A stretch of 64,000 nt of DNA from Bog-473 sp963787485. Its GTDB lineage: Bacteria; Actinomycetota; Acidimicrobiia; Acidimicrobiales; RAAP-2. A model generated the notes under the pieces. The model did not search any database. It saw nothing but the letters and a program-made list of their open reading frames with translations, and was not told the origin of the DNA. The DNA lies in NCBI GenBank assembly GCA_963787485.1, contig CAWBDF010000001.1, positions 184,830 through 248,829 on the forward strand, given 5' to 3'. Each line of letters begins with the position of its first letter. Position 1 is the stretch's first letter. Shown here piece after piece: positions 19,054 through 28,130 of the stretch. Made by a program: the position numbers and the translations under genes.

Positions 19054-20592
19054 CTACGAGACCTCGCCGTGATCCACGCCCAGGTGGCCGACGAGCTCGG
19101 CGACGATGGCCTCGGAGGTGGCGCGTCGTGCCTCGTGCACGCCGCGCATTCCGACCTGGCGCGCCGCCGACGCGGTCGACGCCCCGATGCAGACCACCAA
19201 CGGCGGCAGCACGATGGCGTCGGCGCCGGGGTGGCGCAGCGCACCGAGCGCGTGCACCGCCGAGGCCGCGGTGAGCACGATGGCGTCGGCGCCAGCGACC
19301 CGTTCGAGCATCTCGTGGTCGGGCGGAGGCAGCGGGACGGTGCGGTACGCCTCCACGCGCTCGACGTCCCAGCCCTTGGCACTCAGCCCTTCGGGAACGG
19401 CGTCGTCCGCCAGGTCGGCGGCCGGAAAGAGCACTCGACGCGCCACCGAGTCGGGCATGGGGAACGCGTTGACGAGGGCGCGGCCGTTGTGCGCGGCCGG
19501 CACCAGGTCCGCACGTACACCGGCCCCCCGGAGCGCCTCCGCCGTGGCCGGTCCGACGGCGGCGACCCGCGTCGAAGCCAGGTCGCGGGCGTCGTGCAGC
19601 GCACCCATGAATCGTTCCACCGCGTTGACCGATGTGAGGACCACCCAGTCGTACTGGCGCGCCGCGGCGGCGGCCGACCGCAGGGCGGCACCACCGTCTG
19701 CCGGGTCGACCTGGCGGGTGAGCGGGAGCTCGAGGACGAGCGCACCCTCCCGCTCGAGCGCGTCGACGAGCTGGCGAGCCCGGGCGCCGTGACGCGTGAC
19801 CACCACGGTCCGACCCTCCAGCGGCCGCCGAGGTCCGGTGGCCCCCGCCTCGGGACCGAGGGCGGCCACGGGACCGAGAGCGACGACCGGTCCGACGACG
19901 ATCACCGCCGGGGGGCCCAACTCGACCTCGGCCAGGCCTGCCAGCGTGGTGCGCGTCGTTCGCTGCGACGACGTCGTGCCGTTCTGAATCACCGCCACTG
20001 GCGTCTCGGGGGCACGTCCCCCGCGCACCAACGCGTCGGCGATGGCGGCGCGGGTGGTCATACCCATGAGGACGACCAATGTCCCACCGGCGCGGGCCAG
20101 GGCGTCCCAGTCGGGAGCGCCGGTGCCGCGGTCGCCCACCCGTCCCGTCACCACGGTGACCGACGAGGCCACTCCCCGCTGGGTCACCGGGATCCCCACC
20201 CCGGCGGGCACGCCGAAGGCCGAGGTCACTCCCGGCACCACCTCCCAGGAGATTCCTGCCCGGATGAGGGCGTCGACCTCCTCGCCGCCACGCCCGAACA
20301 AGAAGGGGTCACCCCCTTTGAGGCGCACGACCACCTCGGACCGCCGCCCGTGCTCGACGAGCAACCGCGAGATCTCCTCTTGGTGATCGCCGCGCCCCAG
20401 CCCAGCACCACCGAGGGAGCCGGAATCCTTTCCGACGTCGATCAACACGGCACCCGGAGGAACGAGCCGGAGCACCGCCGGGCTCACCAACCGGTCGTGG
20501 AGCACCACGTCGGCCCGGGACAACAGCTCGGCGCCGCGGCGGGTGAGCAGCCCGGGATCGCCCGGACCGGCCCCCACCAGGTACACCGTCAC
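19054..20592 (-). CDS. cobA-hemD: uroporphyrinogen-III C-methyltransferase / uroporphyrinogen-III synthase fusion
   Basis: A 512-residue two-domain protein. Residues 1 to about 245 are a SAM-dependent uroporphyrinogen-III methyltransferase (VGAGPGDPGLLTRRG, VVRLKGGDPFLFGRGGEE, PGVTSAFGVPA) that feeds siroheme and cobalamin. Residues from about 262 are the HemD synthase fold (TVVVTRHGARARQLVDAL; LTSVNAVERF). The fusion is known in actinobacteria and places the branch point in one polypeptide. GTG start overlaps the hemC stop by 4 nt. Confidence 0.94.
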   Translation of the reverse strand: MTVYLVGAGPGDPGLLTRRGAELLSRADVVLHDRLVSPAVLRLVPPGAVLIDVGKDSGSLGGAGLGRGDHQEEISRLLVEHGRRSEVVVRLKGGDPFLFGRGGEEVDALIRAGISWEVVPGVTSAFGVPAGVGIPVTQRGVASSVTVVTGRVGDRGTGAPDWDALARAGGTLVVLMGMTTRAAIADALVRGGRAPETPVAVIQNGTTSSQRTTRTTLAGLAEVELGPPAVIVVGPVVALGPVAALGPEAGATGPRRPLEGRTVVVTRHGARARQLVDALEREGALVLELPLTRQVDPADGGAALRSAAAAARQYDWVVLTSVNAVERFMGALHDARDLASTRVAAVGPATAEALRGAGVRADLVPAAHNGRALVNAFPMPDSVARRVLFPAADLADDAVPEGLSAKGWDVERVEAYRTVPLPPPDHEMLERVAGADAIVLTAASAVHALGALRHPGADAIVLPPLVVCIGASTASAARQVGMRGVHEARRATSEAIVAELVGHLGVDHGEVS

Positions 20593-21539
20593 CTCGGGGC
20601 ACCCCGGGCCCCGCCGGGAGCCTCGAAGCCCTCGACGGCCTCCCCGCCCGAATCGAACAGCGCCCGCGCCAGCGCCCGTCCGAGTGCCTCAGGGTCCTCC
20701 CCCAGGCAGGTCCGGCGGATCAGCGTCCGGCCGTCGGCGCGGGCGAGCAGTCCGGACGCCCGCAGCACGCCGCCCTCGGCACGGACGTCGCGGTCGATCG
20801 GCTCGGCATAGGCCCCGACCGGAAGGGTGCAGTTGCCCCCCAAATCAGCCAGGGCGGCGCGCTCGGCGCGCAGGGCGCGGTGGCTGGTGGAGTCGTCGAT
20901 GGCACCGAGCACTTCCCGTGTCGTGTGGTCGTCGGCGCGGCACTGCACGGCAATGGCGCCCTGCCCGGCCTGGGGTAGGACGTCGAGGGGATCGAGGACG
21001 TCGCTCAGGCGGTCCTCCCACCCCAACCGCTCCATCGCCGCCACCGCCACGACCACCGCGGACACCATTCCGTCGTCGGCTGCCGCGACCCGGCGCGCCA
21101 TGTTGCCGCGCAGACCGGTGAAGACGAGATCAGGCCGCAGGTAGGCCAGCTGGGCCCTGCGGCGCACCGATCCGGTCGCGACCAGGCCACCGGCGGGGAG
21201 GGCGCTCAGGGTGCACCCGACGAGCCCGTCACGGGCATCGGCGCGCGGCGGGACGGCGCCGAGCACCAGCTGATCGGGCATCGTCGAGGGCAGGTCCTTG
21301 GCGGAGTGCACCGCCGCCTCAGCCCTGCCGTCGGCGACGGCCGCCTCGACCTCCGCCACGAAGACCCCCTGGCCCCCGATCTGGTCGAGCGGTGCGGTCG
21401 CCAGTTGGTCCCCCCGCGTCCGGACGACGACGGGTTCGACGTGGAGGCCAGGATGGGCGCGCCTGAGAAGCTCCGAGACGATCTCGGTCTGCCGCCGGGC
21501 CAGGGGAGAGCCGCGAGTGGCCAGCCGGAACGTCGCCAC
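20589..21539 (-). CDS. hemC: porphobilinogen deaminase (hydroxymethylbilane synthase)
   Basis: About 316 residues; polymerises four porphobilinogens. The start MATFRLATRGSPLARRQTEIV at GTG 21539 is the family's N-terminus, so in-frame codons further upstream are discarded. HSAKDLPSTM carries the catalytic Asp region, GSVRRRAQL the arginines that bind substrate, and LGGNCTLPVGAYAEP the Cys that anchors the dipyrromethane cofactor. Located 8 nt after hemA and coupled to cobA-hemD. Confidence 0.96.
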   Translation of the reverse strand: MATFRLATRGSPLARRQTEIVSELLRRAHPGLHVEPVVVRTRGDQLATAPLDQIGGQGVFVAEVEAAVADGRAEAAVHSAKDLPSTMPDQLVLGAVPPRADARDGLVGCTLSALPAGGLVATGSVRRRAQLAYLRPDLVFTGLRGNMARRVAAADDGMVSAVVVAVAAMERLGWEDRLSDVLDPLDVLPQAGQGAIAVQCRADDHTTREVLGAIDDSTSHRALRAERAALADLGGNCTLPVGAYAEPIDRDVRAEGGVLRASGLLARADGRTLIRRTCLGEDPEALGRALARALFDSGGEAVEGFEAPGGARGAPR

Positions 21540-21547
21540 GACCGCTC

Positions 21548-22822
21548 CTAGAGATCGAAGAGGGTGCGCAGCGCCTCGACCAGACGCTCGCCGCGTGGCG
21601 TGCCCGCGGTCTCCTTCAAGAGGACGGTGGGCTCGTGAAGCATCTTGGCCAACACTGCCTTGGTGGCGGCGTCCACCTGGTCCCATTCCTCCTGGGTGAG
21701 GTCGGCAAGCTGGGCCCGGTGGCGTTCGAGCTCGGACATCCGCAGTGACTCGAGCTGCGCCCGCAACGCGGAGATGAGTGGCGCGGCGCCCCGCTGGCGG
21801 CTGGCCGTGCGGAAACGTTCCACTTCCGCGGCCACGATGGCGCGGGCTGCCACCGCCTCCTCCTGGCGATCACCGAGGGCCCGCGCCACCGACGCGCTCA
21901 GAACGTCCATGTCGTTGAGCGTGATGCCTGGTCGCCGACCAACGGCCGGGTCGACGTTCCGGGGGACACCGAGATCGATCACCAGGAGGGGTCCGGTGAC
22001 GTCGGCCACGTCCGACGCCCGGAGCACGTGGGACTCGGCCGCCACGGCGGACAGGACCACGTCGGCGAAGGTGAGCTCGGCACCCACCTGGCTCAGCGGC
22101 TCCGCCCGCAGGTCGAAGGGCGCCTCGCCGACGTCGCGGACCAGGTCCCGGGCCCGCGCCACCGAACGGTTGACGACCACCACGGAGCGGGGCGCATCAC
22201 CGGGAGCGATGTCGGACAAGGCGCGGCAGACTCCCGCACCCATTTCGCCGGCCCCCACGACCACCACGCGGGCTCCCCGTAGGCCCGAGCCGTCGGGTCC
22301 TCGGGCGACCGTCACGGCGGCGTAGGCGAAGGAAGTGGTGCCGGCGCTGATGTCAGTATCGGTGCGCACCCGCTTGCTGGTCTGGAGGGCGTGGCGGAAC
22401 AGGGCCGACAAGACGGGCCCGCTCGCGCCCTCCTCCTGCGCGCGTTGGAAGGCGCGGCGGATCTGCCCCACGACCTCGGTCTCTCCGGTGACCACCGACT
22501 CGAGGCCCGAGGCCACCGAGAACAGATGGGCGGTGACGTCGTCGTCGAAACGGATGACGGCGTGCGCCGAGAGCTGCTCGACCGAGGCGCCGGAATGGTC
22601 GGAGAGGACGCCGTAGATCTCCTCGACGGCGTCGTGGAAGCGGTCCACGACCGCGTAGACCTCAGTGCGCAGGCAGGTGGAGAGGACGACCGCCTCTTGG
22701 ATGTTGCGGCGCTGGCTGAGGGAGCTCAGGACCTTGTGGACGTCGGAGTCGGCGACCGCGGTGGCCTCGAGCAGCGGCAGCGGGGCCTGCGTGTGCTGGA
22801 GCCCTACGACAACGACGGACAC
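21548..22822 (-). CDS. hemA: glutamyl-tRNA reductase
   Basis: A 424-residue enzyme that reduces glutamyl-tRNA to glutamate-1-semialdehyde. The catalytic Cys50 lies in VLSTCLRTEVYA; most relatives have STCNRTE, so Asn51 is Leu here. The NADPH motif VVVGAGEMGAGVC is near residue 185, and a helical dimerisation region ends the protein. The gene begins 129 nt after rex, and the operon rex-hemA-hemC-hemD-hemB is conserved in actinobacteria, linking heme synthesis to NADH/NAD+ state. Confidence 0.95.
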   Translation of the reverse strand: MSVVVVGLQHTQAPLPLLEATAVADSDVHKVLSSLSQRRNIQEAVVLSTCLRTEVYAVVDRFHDAVEEIYGVLSDHSGASVEQLSAHAVIRFDDDVTAHLFSVASGLESVVTGETEVVGQIRRAFQRAQEEGASGPVLSALFRHALQTSKRVRTDTDISAGTTSFAYAAVTVARGPDGSGLRGARVVVVGAGEMGAGVCRALSDIAPGDAPRSVVVVNRSVARARDLVRDVGEAPFDLRAEPLSQVGAELTFADVVLSAVAAESHVLRASDVADVTGPLLVIDLGVPRNVDPAVGRRPGITLNDMDVLSASVARALGDRQEEAVAARAIVAAEVERFRTASRQRGAAPLISALRAQLESLRMSELERHRAQLADLTQEEWDQVDAATKAVLAKMLHEPTVLLKETAGTPRGERLVEALRTLFDL

Positions 22823-22951
22823 TCGGTTCCCTCCTGGGTCGGCTCACAATTGTGCCGGGCGGACACCCAGAGTGCCAGACGCCGCACGTCGGCCGTTCAT
22901 CAGGTGCGTCGTCGGGTGGATCTGGCCCCGGTCTGGCCCGGTGATGCTCCG

Positions 22952-23833
22952 TCAGGGGCGGTTTCGGCTCCGTTCGGACACACGCCCGAGCGTCGAGACC
23001 AGCGAGCCCTGCTCACCAGCGGCCGGGGGGTCCGGCGAGCCGTTCGAGTCCAGAGGGTCGCCCCCCGGTTTCGGTCCCTCCGGCGGCTCCTCGTGGCGAG
23101 ACCGGTAGAAGCCCAGGACCTGGAGCTCGATCGACAGGTCGACGTAGCGCAGGTGCACCGTCGGCGGGACGGTGAGGACCCTCGGCGCAAAGTTGAGCAA
23201 GGAGGTCACGCCTGCCCGCACGAGGAGGTCGGCCACCCCTTGGGCGGCCCACCCCGGAGTCGCGATAACCCCGATATCGGGACCGTCGGCCGCGTCGAGG
23301 GTGGCGATCTCGTCCATGTGGCGCACCGTGATGCCCCGGACGTTCTCACCGACCACGGCGGGATCGACGTCGAAGAGCTCCGTGATGTGGCACCCACGCG
23401 AGGCGAACCCGGCCGAGTTGGTCAAGGCGCGGCCGAGGTTCCCGACACCGACGATGGCCACCGACCAGTCCTCGTCCACGCCGAGGGCGCGGTCGATCTG
23501 GGCAATGAGGTATTCGGGGTCGTAACCCGACCCCCGCGTGCCGAACGATCCGAGCAACGAGAGGTCTTTGCGCACTTTGGCGGCGTTGACCCGGGCCAGC
23601 TCGGCCAGTCGCTCAGACGAGACGGTCCGGACTCCGGTTCGTACCAATTCGGCCAGGATCCGCTGGTAGATGGGCAGGCGCAGCACGGTCGCCTCGGGGA
23701 TCCTCTTGGGGGAGAAGGTGTCCGATGCCGAGGGGACCTCGCTCGAAGGGACGGGGTTCGCCGCCGGCCCGGAAGAGGACGGGCCGGGAGGAGAGGTGGC
23801 GGGTCGTTGCGCCGGGCGTCGCTCGTCCCTCAC
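22952..23833 (-). CDS. rex: redox-sensing transcriptional repressor Rex
   Basis: A 293-residue repressor that senses NADH/NAD+. After a disordered Pro/Ser-rich N-terminus (about 40 residues), a winged helix (LPIYQRILAELVRTGVRTVSS ... NAAKVRKDLSLLGSFGTRG) leads into a Rossmann domain with VAIVGVGNLGRAL near residue 130. The sensor segment NFAPRVLTVP and the domain-swapping C-terminal helix are also present. In this family Rex represses nuo, cyd and hem genes; both nuo and hem are in this window, but I could not find a clear Rex operator. Confidence 0.94.
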   Translation of the reverse strand: MRDERRPAQRPATSPPGPSSSGPAANPVPSSEVPSASDTFSPKRIPEATVLRLPIYQRILAELVRTGVRTVSSERLAELARVNAAKVRKDLSLLGSFGTRGSGYDPEYLIAQIDRALGVDEDWSVAIVGVGNLGRALTNSAGFASRGCHITELFDVDPAVVGENVRGITVRHMDEIATLDAADGPDIGVIATPGWAAQGVADLLVRAGVTSLLNFAPRVLTVPPTVHLRYVDLSIELQVLGFYRSRHEEPPEGPKPGGDPLDSNGSPDPPAAGEQGSLVSTLGRVSERSRNRP

Positions 23834-23884
23834 TGAGACGGATGGTATCGACCGGCCCGACGTCGAGGCCAGGCCGGTGGGTCA

Positions 23885-24781
23885 TCAGGCCAGGACCAGC
23901 AGGTCGCCGGCGGCGACGTTGAGCCAGTGGGCGGCAGAGGCCCCTCCGGCCACCACGGCCAAGTGCCCGTTGGCGTCAGACAGGAGACCCAGCTCGCCCC
24001 GCTCCAGGTCACCGAACGCGTCGACGCAGCGGAGGCGGACACCGTCGGGAACGAGCGCTCGCGGTAGCTCCTCGAGGTCCGACCGGCCGGTCTCCATGCG
24101 GGCGGTCAGCTCCATGCTGCCGGCCAGAGGGATTCCGGCCACCCGGGCGTCGGCCATGGTCGCCGCTAGCTGCACGTTGCCGAAGTGATCGACCCACGTC
24201 ACCTCGACCCGCAGGCAGGCCCGGCCGTCGGGGAGACGCCCATGCTCGACGACGCCGCCCATGAGGCGCACGAGCGAAGCCGGGTCGACGGACTCCCCCA
24301 GCTGCGCCAGTGGCGTCCCGCGGCACAACGCGGCGACCGCCGGGGCGAACACGTCGCGGCCGTCGAAGGTCACACCCTGCCCAGTGACCTGATCGGGCGG
24401 CTGCTGGCGCAGCAACTCGACCACCCGGGTCACGGGCGCCTCGCCGGCCGACTCCGCGGCAGCCAGAAGAAGCCCGTTGTCGGGCCCCACGAAGAACAAG
24501 GTGCCCCCGGCTGGCAGCGCGACCTCAACGCAGATGCCTCGCCGCCGCGTCCCCACCCCGGGGTCGACCACACCGAGCACGATGCCGCTGCCCAAATGGG
24601 GCACCGCCCGGACCAAGGTGTGGCTGCCCGCTCGAACATCGAAGGGGGGGATCTGGTGCGTGAGATCGATCACTCTCGCACCGGGCGCACCCGCCACGAT
24701 CACGGCCTGGACCACACCGGCGAACTCGTCCTGGGCGCCATAGTCGGAGAGGAAGAAGACCGTCTCCACGCGGTTGGACAT
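23885..24781 (-). CDS. SAM hydrolase / SAM hydroxide adenosyltransferase (DUF62 family)
   Basis: A 298-residue protein of the S-adenosyl-L-methionine hydroxide adenosyltransferase family, related to fluorinases. Signatures are FFLSDYGAQDEFAGV (substrate Asp), GVVDPGVGTRRR, FVGPDNGLL and WVDHFGNVQL. Members split SAM to adenosine and methionine; the physiological role is not known. ATG at 24781, 5 nt after proC, so co-transcribed with it. Confidence 0.88.
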   Translation of the reverse strand: MSNRVETVFFLSDYGAQDEFAGVVQAVIVAGAPGARVIDLTHQIPPFDVRAGSHTLVRAVPHLGSGIVLGVVDPGVGTRRRGICVEVALPAGGTLFFVGPDNGLLLAAAESAGEAPVTRVVELLRQQPPDQVTGQGVTFDGRDVFAPAVAALCRGTPLAQLGESVDPASLVRLMGGVVEHGRLPDGRACLRVEVTWVDHFGNVQLAATMADARVAGIPLAGSMELTARMETGRSDLEELPRALVPDGVRLRCVDAFGDLERGELGLLSDANGHLAVVAGGASAAHWLNVAAGDLLVLA

Positions 24782-24786
24782 TTCGC

Positions 24787-25602
24787 TCAGCGCTGCAAGT
24801 TGCGCGACCGCTCTGTGGCCGACGCCACCGCCTCCATGAAGGCGGACCGGACCGCCCGCGCCTCGAGCGTCCGGATCCCGGCTGCCGTCGTTCCCGCGGG
24901 CGAGGTCACCATGGCCCGAAGGGCCTCGGGGTCCAGGCCCGTCTCGGCCATCATGGCGGCCGAGCCGCGCATCGTCTCGAGGACCAGCGTTCGGCTCACC
25001 TCCCGGGTCAGTCCCATCTGCACACCGGCTTCCATGAGGGCCTCGGCGACAAGGAAGAAGTAGGCCGGACCCGAGCCCGAGAGGCCCGTCACCGCGTCGA
25101 GAAGGCGCTCGGGCAGGCGGACCACCGCCCCGACGGCGGAGAGGACGTCCTCGGCCCAGGCCAGGTCGTTCGAAGTGGCGAAAGATCCCCCCGAGATGGC
25201 CGTGGCGCCCACCCCGACCAGCGCCGGGGCGTTGGGCATGGCGCGCACGATGACCGGCTCACCGCCGAGCGCAGCTTCGAGGCGCACCGAGGGGATTCCG
25301 GCCACGACGGAGAGCAGCCGGGTCACACCGACGGATCCGAGCGCCCGGCAGGCTGACTCGGCGACGTCGGGTTTGACCGCGAGGACGGCTCCGGGAAGGC
25401 GTTCACCACCCTCGTCGAGCAGTCCCGCCTCGGGGGCGGAGACGGTACGCACCCCGGGGTGCGCCGCCTCGAGCTCGCTCCGGCGCTCGGCCAGGGGCTC
25501 GACCACGGTCACCGCACCGGGGTCCGCCCAACCGGCGTGCAACAGCCCCCCCAAGAGGGCTCCCCCCATCCGTCCCCCGCCGACGATAAGGAGGCTCGAC
25601 AC
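24787..25602 (-). CDS. proC: pyrroline-5-carboxylate reductase
   Basis: A 271-residue NAD(P)H-dependent enzyme for the last step of proline synthesis. N-terminal Rossmann motif LLIVGGGRMGGALLGGLL, central RAMPNAPALVGVG and the C-terminal dimer signature GLSGSGPAYFFLVAEALMEAG are all intact. GTG start (VSSLLIVGG). Normal length for ProC. In Mycobacterium proC also lies near hemA-hemB, so the order here is ancestral. Confidence 0.95.
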   Translation of the reverse strand: MSSLLIVGGGRMGGALLGGLLHAGWADPGAVTVVEPLAERRSELEAAHPGVRTVSAPEAGLLDEGGERLPGAVLAVKPDVAESACRALGSVGVTRLLSVVAGIPSVRLEAALGGEPVIVRAMPNAPALVGVGATAISGGSFATSNDLAWAEDVLSAVGAVVRLPERLLDAVTGLSGSGPAYFFLVAEALMEAGVQMGLTREVSRTLVLETMRGSAAMMAETGLDPEALRAMVTSPAGTTAAGIRTLEARAVRSAFMEAVASATERSRNLQR

Positions 25603-25673
25603 CCACCCGACGATATCGAGCTTGCGAGGGGTCGGCCGTCCTCACGCTCCCCGAGGACCCTCCGGGGGAAGGG

Positions 25674-26210
25674 CTAGGAGCGGCGGCGTCGGCGATAGGT
25701 CGACGGATGCGCCATGCTCATGGCCGTCGGGAAGTGGTCGTCGGTGTAGAGCACCGAGGAACCAGCGATCCGGTCGAGCTCGTCGTCGTCAATCTGACGA
25801 GCCGGCACGCGCCCCACGAGGTAGACGGCGTCCTCGGGCCCGAGCGCGAACCACATGCCGAAGAGGTGGGCGTTGCGGCGGAGCAGGTAAGCGTAGACCT
25901 CGGCCTGGTTGGCCTCGGGCACGGGCATGAACTGGGCTTCGTAGTGCAACGTTCGCTGCTTGAGGGTGAACCAGACGGTGATGAAGTCCTTCTCCTCACC
26001 CTTGAAACGCAGGTACCAACGGAACGACGCCGTGCGGTCCGTCACTTCCTGGCGCTCGGCCGCCACCAGGAAGCCTCCGCCAGCCAACTCACGTTCGGCC
26101 CAAGCATCGATGCGCGCCACCGCGGCCGCCATCTCCTCCTCCTCGGGGAGGTCGACGATGGGCACGGACGGATCGGCGCTCGCGAGCGACGGCGGACGCT
26201 TCAGCTGCAC
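25674..26210 (-). CDS. YbjN-domain protein next to mshA
   Basis: About 178 residues, related to the YbjN / type III secretion chaperone-like fold (EVTDRTASFRWYLRFKGEE ... LRRNAHLFGMWFALG). The GTG at 26210 overlaps the mshA stop (TGA 26203-26201), and Mycobacterium keeps a homologue immediately after mshA (the Rv0486-Rv0487 pair). No catalytic residues are recognisable; a chaperone-like or partner role to MshA is an inference from this conserved pairing. Confidence 0.8.
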   Translation of the reverse strand: MQLKRPPSLASADPSVPIVDLPEEEEMAAAVARIDAWAERELAGGGFLVAAERQEVTDRTASFRWYLRFKGEEKDFITVWFTLKQRTLHYEAQFMPVPEANQAEVYAYLLRRNAHLFGMWFALGPEDAVYLVGRVPARQIDDDELDRIAGSSVLYTDDHFPTAMSMAHPSTYRRRRRS

Positions 26211-27460
26211 TCGACGAGATGGCCCGCCGCCAGCTCGTCGTGTAGCTCCACCAACGTCCGCGCCGCGGCACGCCAGGTGTACCGGCGAGCTCGCAGCACC
26301 GAGGCCGTCGAGAGCCGCTCGGCCGTCAGCGGCTCGGCGAAGACGCTCCGCACGGCGTCGGCGTAAGCGCCGGAGCCTCCGCCGTCGACGAGGAACCCGG
26401 TCCGCCCATGGTCCACCAGGGTGGTGAGACCGCCCACGGCGGAGGCGACGACCGGCGTGCCGCAAGCCGCCGCCTCGAGAGCGACCAACCCGAACGACTC
26501 CGAACGGCTGGGCACGATGCACACGTCGGCGGCCCGGTAGTACGACGACAGGAGCTCGTGGGGCTGGGGCTCCACGAAGTGGACCAGGTCGTGCAGACCG
26601 TGGGCGTCGGCCAGATCGTGGAGACGCCGGAGCGACTTTTCGCCGTGCGGTCCGCTCGGGCCGCCCACGACGACGAGGCGGTAGGGCGCCCGCCCGTCTC
26701 GTTGCAGCTCGGCAAGTGTCTCGACGGCGACGTCGGCGCACTTGAGCGGTTGGATTCGGCCCACGAAGAGGAGCAGGCGACCCTCGAGCGGGAGCCCGAG
26801 AGCGCGACGGGCCTGGGGGCGGTGGCCCGGGCCGAAGAAGGCATGGTCGACACCCGGTGCGACGACGCGGATGCGACCGGGGTCACCGCCGTAGAGAGAC
26901 GCGATCTGTTCGGCCTCGACCGTGCACGAGGCCAAAACCGCATCGGAGCAGCCGATGATCGCGGCCTCGGCCTCGGCCCGTCGATGGGGCAGGTCGGCCT
27001 CGACCTCCTCGGGCATCGACTCGGCCTTGACTCGGTCGAGCGTGTGGAAGGTGCACACCAGCGGAAGCTCCAACTCGTGCTTGATCACGTGGCCCGACAG
27101 CCCGGACAGCCAATAGTTGGCGTGCACCGAGGTGTAGGGCAGGGAGGCGTCGGGACCGTTGTCCCCGGTCATCCGTGCGAGCACACCCGTGGTGAACTCC
27201 TCGACGACTGAGGGCAACGACTCCTTCGGCACCGGACCGGTCGGACCGGCCGGCACATGGTGGACCCGGAGCCCGGGCTCGACCACGACCACCGAGGCAA
27301 GGTCCGCCGACCAGGCGCGGGTGAACACGTCACAGACGACCTCCGAGCGGGCCAGGGCGGCCGCAAGCTCGCGCACGTAGACGTTCATCCCGCCGCCGTC
27401 TCCTTTCCCGGGCTGGGCCAGGGGCGACGTGTGCAGGGACAGGACGGCGAGGCGGCGCAT
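26201..27460 (-). CDS. mshA: D-inositol-3-phosphate glycosyltransferase (mycothiol synthesis)
   Basis: A 419-residue GT-B, family GT4 enzyme that joins UDP-GlcNAc and inositol-3-phosphate in the first step of mycothiol synthesis. The diagnostic N-terminal loop SLHTSPLAQPGKGDGGGMN is present, followed by TFHTLDRVKA, VGRIQPLK and the EX7E motif in SRSESFGLVALEAA. ATG at 27460 gives the expected N-terminus. Its presence implies that the host makes mycothiol, a trait of Actinomycetota. Confidence 0.92.
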   Translation of the reverse strand: MRRLAVLSLHTSPLAQPGKGDGGGMNVYVRELAAALARSEVVCDVFTRAWSADLASVVVVEPGLRVHHVPAGPTGPVPKESLPSVVEEFTTGVLARMTGDNGPDASLPYTSVHANYWLSGLSGHVIKHELELPLVCTFHTLDRVKAESMPEEVEADLPHRRAEAEAAIIGCSDAVLASCTVEAEQIASLYGGDPGRIRVVAPGVDHAFFGPGHRPQARRALGLPLEGRLLLFVGRIQPLKCADVAVETLAELQRDGRAPYRLVVVGGPSGPHGEKSLRRLHDLADAHGLHDLVHFVEPQPHELLSSYYRAADVCIVPSRSESFGLVALEAAACGTPVVASAVGGLTTLVDHGRTGFLVDGGGSGAYADAVRSVFAEPLTAERLSTASVLRARRYTWRAAARTLVELHDELAAGHLVECS

Positions 27461-27525
27461 GGCGGTCAGAGCCTACCGGCGCACTTCAGGGCTGCCCCGG
27501 ACGCCGTGAAGACTCAAGGACACGC

Positions 27526-27975
27526 TCAGGCAGTGGCGACGTGTCCGGCGGACGGAACGGGCTCGGACGCCGCCGGGTGGGCGGCAACGGAATCCGCGGG
27601 AGCCGCCGCGGTGGCTCCGTCCGGGGACTCGCGCTCGCGTCGGAATGCGCGGTAGATATGGACCAATGCCTGCTTCTGCTCCTCGCTGATGGTTTGGTCG
27701 GCCAAAATGGCCTGGGCCAGGTCGGGATCGGCGGTGCGAGGCTCCAGGATGCCAGCCCGCACGTAGAGGGTCTCTGCCGAAATGCGCAAAGCCTTGGCGA
27801 TCTGCTGGAGGATCTCGGCCGAAGGCCTGCGCAGTCCGCGCTCGATCTGGCTGAGGTAGGGGTTCGAGATGCCGGCCAGCTCAGAGAGACGCCGCAGCGA
27901 AAGCCGGGCCGAGGCCCGCTGCTCACGGATGAAGGACCCCAGATCGTGCCGACGGTCTTTGGGATCCGTGGTCAC
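27526..27975 (-). CDS. XRE-family helix-turn-helix regulator
   Basis: About 149 residues. An N-terminal HTH (LGSFIREQRASARLSLRRLS ... GISNPYLSQIERGLRRPSAE) spans about residues 10-65. A short helical region and an Ala/Pro-rich tail follow, with no sensor domain. GTG at 27975 is chosen since upstream in-frame codons show no similarity. It sits divergent to sodA with 155 nt between and upstream of mshA in the same direction; its target is unknown. Confidence 0.8.
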   Translation of the reverse strand: MTTDPKDRRHDLGSFIREQRASARLSLRRLSELAGISNPYLSQIERGLRRPSAEILQQIAKALRISAETLYVRAGILEPRTADPDLAQAILADQTISEEQKQALVHIYRAFRRERESPDGATAAAPADSVAAHPAASEPVPSAGHVATA

Positions 27976-28130
27976 TGAACCAGCGTACCGTTGCCTCCAC
28001 GCGTCGCCGGGTCGTGCCCGGTCCGCACCGGGCGCATCCCGGACGACGTGCGGATCGGTTCGGGTAACGTCCAGCACACACGATCGGCACCGGCCGACCC
28101 GACCATCCGATCACGACTGAGGAGACCCCC

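Noticed and set aside
22845..22854. Palindrome CACAATTGTG upstream of hemA considered as a Rex operator
   Set aside because: Rex sites have TTGTG-N-CACAA order; here the half-sites are in the reverse order and adjacent.
18634..23836. Long plus-strand open frames opposite hemB to rex
   Set aside because: Same antisense effect; the minus-strand genes have conserved motifs throughout.
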